A stretch of DNA of 64,000 nucleotides from assembly GCF_037038585.1 (NCBI RefSeq), contig NC_092525.1:26059367-26123366 (forward strand), written 5' to 3'. Under the pieces are notes generated by a model. The model had not been told where the DNA came from. It searched no databases and saw only the letters and a list, made by a program, of their open reading frames with translations. A program made the translations under genes and the position numbers. Positions 61,709 to 64,000 of this stretch are shown here, piece after piece. Within the stretch, counting starts at the first letter, position 1; the number at the start of each line of letters is the position of its first letter. Source of the stretch: Patagioenas fasciata (lineage: Eukaryota; Chordata; Aves; Columbiformes; Columbidae).

Positions 61709-63654
61709 GTACTTCTTTTTTTTTAACAGTTGCTCAAGAGCAGATGCTATAATTTCTTAAACAGAAAAAGAGAGAAATTAGAAAACATTATTTTTTGTGG
61801 GGACAAAGAATCTGTAGACAGATAGAATGTATTATGGTGATCTTGAAATTATTTCATAGAAAATAAATAATTTTCATTTTTGCCTCCTACTGCTTTACCA
61901 ACGTTGAGGGTTTGGAGTTGAAGTGGGAGTAGGAAGCAAAGATGAAAGCAGTTTCCTTGAGAAATGGTGAGCTGTTTAACACTGTATGTTTCAAAATTTT
62001 ATCAGAATTACCATATTTATTTCAGACTGTTACCTTCAACTTTCTCATCTTACACCTCCTGATGGTGTTACTATATGAATTAGAGCTGTTACCTGTAGAA
62101 ACCAGGCAAGAGAAATTCCCAGTAACTGTCGTTCTGTTGCAAAAGAACATGCATAATGAATTTAATCTTTGGATATGCGTTGATGGTGTGAAACAAAAGA
62201 TAAAGATTAGCTGATAAGAGGTAATATTGGGATTCTTCTTTTTGACATTTTTAGGAGGTAGTTCTTTGAAGTGCAAGAGCCTGTAAAGGAATGCCCTAAA
62301 AATATTTACTGCAGTGACCATTCAAAAATAAAAGCAGGACAGTTCTTTACAAAGCTGGAACCTAATTTTTAAAATTTTCTTGTTGACAGCATAGGTGATA
62401 AGACATTTGTGCCTTTTATTTTACAAAACCTGAGGTGAATTCTAACTTGTGTAACTTAGTGAAGTTACAATAACCAGCTTTCCTTAGCTCCAGTCATTTT
62501 AGTATAGCATTGTGATAAAAAAATCTGGATTTAGTAGCATTTATACCAATACTTTTATAACAATGCAAAACAGAAATTTATAGCAATGTATGGAAATGTA
62601 TAGCAATGCATACAGACATTTTGAGAGAATATGTTTGTAATTTTGAAATGAAAGAATACTTAAAATTCATTTTATGAATACCATAAAGGGTCACCATTAT
62701 TATTACAGCTTTTTTTTTTTCCTGACTAAAGAGAAAATAGAACAGCTGGTTAAGAACTCTGTATTTCTGAGAAACCTTCCTATGTTTTCTGTATGCTGAC
62801 TACAAACAGGTGTCATGTTTCCTCATCTGAGTATTTGAATACCTGTTTCTGATTCACAGAATCAACTTTTTGAGGACTGATTGAATTTTAGGAATATTAT
62901 TCTAAACTAGAAATTTGGTTTCTGAATTTATACTAGTAAAATATGCTTCTAGTATTACAGTTCCAAGTGACACAGCTCATTTACAGGTAACCAATTTCCT
63001 CTGCAGTAAGCTAAGAACAACCTGATAGCAATACTGCTGCTGTCAGCTAGACACTTTCTACAAGAGCAGAAACTAGTGTTTATTCTTGCCTTCGCTTGAT
63101 TGTCAAGCATTTTCATAATCTCAGTTTTTTTTTTTTTTTAAATCAATTACTGTGTAAACTGCACTAAGCATGATTTTTGTTACTTGCTTTTTCTTGAGAC
63201 AGAAAGTTTTGGGTTTGTGAATCTGAGCTGGACTGGCACCAGAATGTTGACTGTTTTGTATTTCAAGAGATAAAGAGTTAAGGGGAGCAAGCATCTCTGA
63301 TAGTCATATTGCCAGACTAATACTGAAATAGTCATTCAGTGATGTTCTCATTTTGTTAATCCAGGTTGTTTTTCCTGTGAGCCAGATACATACTTTAATT
63401 CTTAAGGATTTCTCTACTAATGGAGTGCACGCTTATGGTAAAAACTAGTAATGAAAATGTTACTAATTGTTGATATACTGAGGAGAAGCAAGAACTAGAA
63501 TTGAAAGTACAGCAGGTTATGAGCAAGAGGCAAGGTAATGATTTATGAAGAATTGTGTGTTGGGTTTGGTAAACTTTGAATATCTTCTAATTCCCTTGGT
63601 CATTGTAGTGTACTCATATGTGCTGATATTTGTAACAAGTTAAATTACTATTAA
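61709..63654 (+). other. NEK7: NEK7 intron 2, 5' part
   Basis: Starts at the GTACTT donor after the ATG exon. No sequence matching the next NEK7 coding exon (the start of the kinase domain) appears before the end of the window, so the intron continues past 64000. Short repeats of atagcaatg occur at 62579-62610; otherwise it is ordinary AT-rich DNA. Confidence 0.75.
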
Positions 63655-64000
63655 TTGGTGGCCCTTTGCTGGAGTCTCTCCAGTATGCTTATGTATTGAT
63701 GCCCACAGCTGGACACAGTGCCCCAGGTGTGGCCTCACCAGTGCTGAGTAGAGGGGAAGGATCCCTTGACCTGCTGGTGATGCTGCTCCTAAAGCAGCCC
63801 AGGACACCATTTGCCTTATTTGCTGCAAGGCCACGTTGCTGGCTCATGTTCAGCTTGGTGTCCACCGGGACCCTTGGGTCTGGCCTGCAAAGCTATTTTC
63901 TAGCAGGTACTGGTGCGCTTCCTTGTGTTGGACTGCATGAAGTTCCTGTCAGCCCATCTGTCTGCCCTGTTGAGGTCCCTCTGGATGGCAGCGTGACCCT
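63655..64000 (-). mobile_element. CR1-type LINE fragment, ORF2 C-terminal region (3'-truncated, runs off the window)
   Basis: Read on the minus strand, this stretch encodes broken pieces of the CR1 ORF2 protein just after the reverse-transcriptase core, including ILPLYSALVRPHL followed by CVQLWAS and, in another frame, LERLQQRATN. These words are a family signature in bird CR1 elements. The copy is decayed: frameshifts and stops split the frame, and a stretch near 63.9 kb looks deleted relative to the usual family sequence. The left edge stops inside the coding region at about 63655, with no CR1 3' UTR or octamer tail beyond it. The 5' part lies past 64000. It sits in NEK7 intron 2, antisense to the gene. 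Confidence 0.85.

Noticed and set aside
1..64000. tRNA, U6, other small RNA genes, CRISPR arrays, bacterial-type operons
   Set aside because: No box A/B-like pairs, cloverleaf signatures, spaced repeats or operon structure were seen. The DNA is vertebrate nuclear.

Overview
The window reads as nuclear DNA from a vertebrate, most likely a bird. It is AT-rich and poor in open reading frames, with one GC-rich CpG island. A decayed CR1-type LINE at the right edge carries the reverse-transcriptase C-terminal block typical of bird and other sauropsid CR1 copies. There are no bacterial-style operons. Apart from the reading frames inside the CpG island, the longest open frames are about what chance would give.

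One protein gene can be identified: NEK7, the NIMA-related mitotic and inflammasome kinase, on the + strand. Its first coding exon is at 61624-61708. It has a clean acceptor, 28 bases of 5' UTR, and a start codon followed by MDEQSQGMQGPTAPQFQPQ, which is the NEK7 N-terminus. Its promoter is very probably the CpG island at about 48.94-50.24 kb, so the non-coding first exon lies there and intron 1 is roughly 11-12 kb. The kinase domain is encoded beyond the right edge.

Layout: 1-48.9 kb is intergenic DNA upstream of NEK7. In human the upstream neighbour is LHX9; nothing here proves LHX9 is inside the window. This stretch holds relics of mobile elements: a CR1/L3-like LINE at 44.56-45.7 kb in reverse orientation, a possible second LINE scrap near 25.1 kb, an LTR-like block at 42.46-42.82 kb, and decayed palindromic repeats. 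It also has perfect palindromes, small tandem duplications and isolated CpG clusters. 48.94-50.24 kb is the CpG-island promoter, with GC boxes and two inverted CCAAT boxes 31 bp apart. 50.24-61.62 kb is NEK7 intron 1, with AT/TG microsatellites and a homeodomain-motif-rich stretch. 61.71-63.65 kb is intron 2, followed by the CR1 fragment running off the window.

No new gene system could be supported. The most unusual items are structural (perfect palindromes at 36.55 and 45.79 kb) and regulatory (the CCAAT pair and the candidate enhancers).
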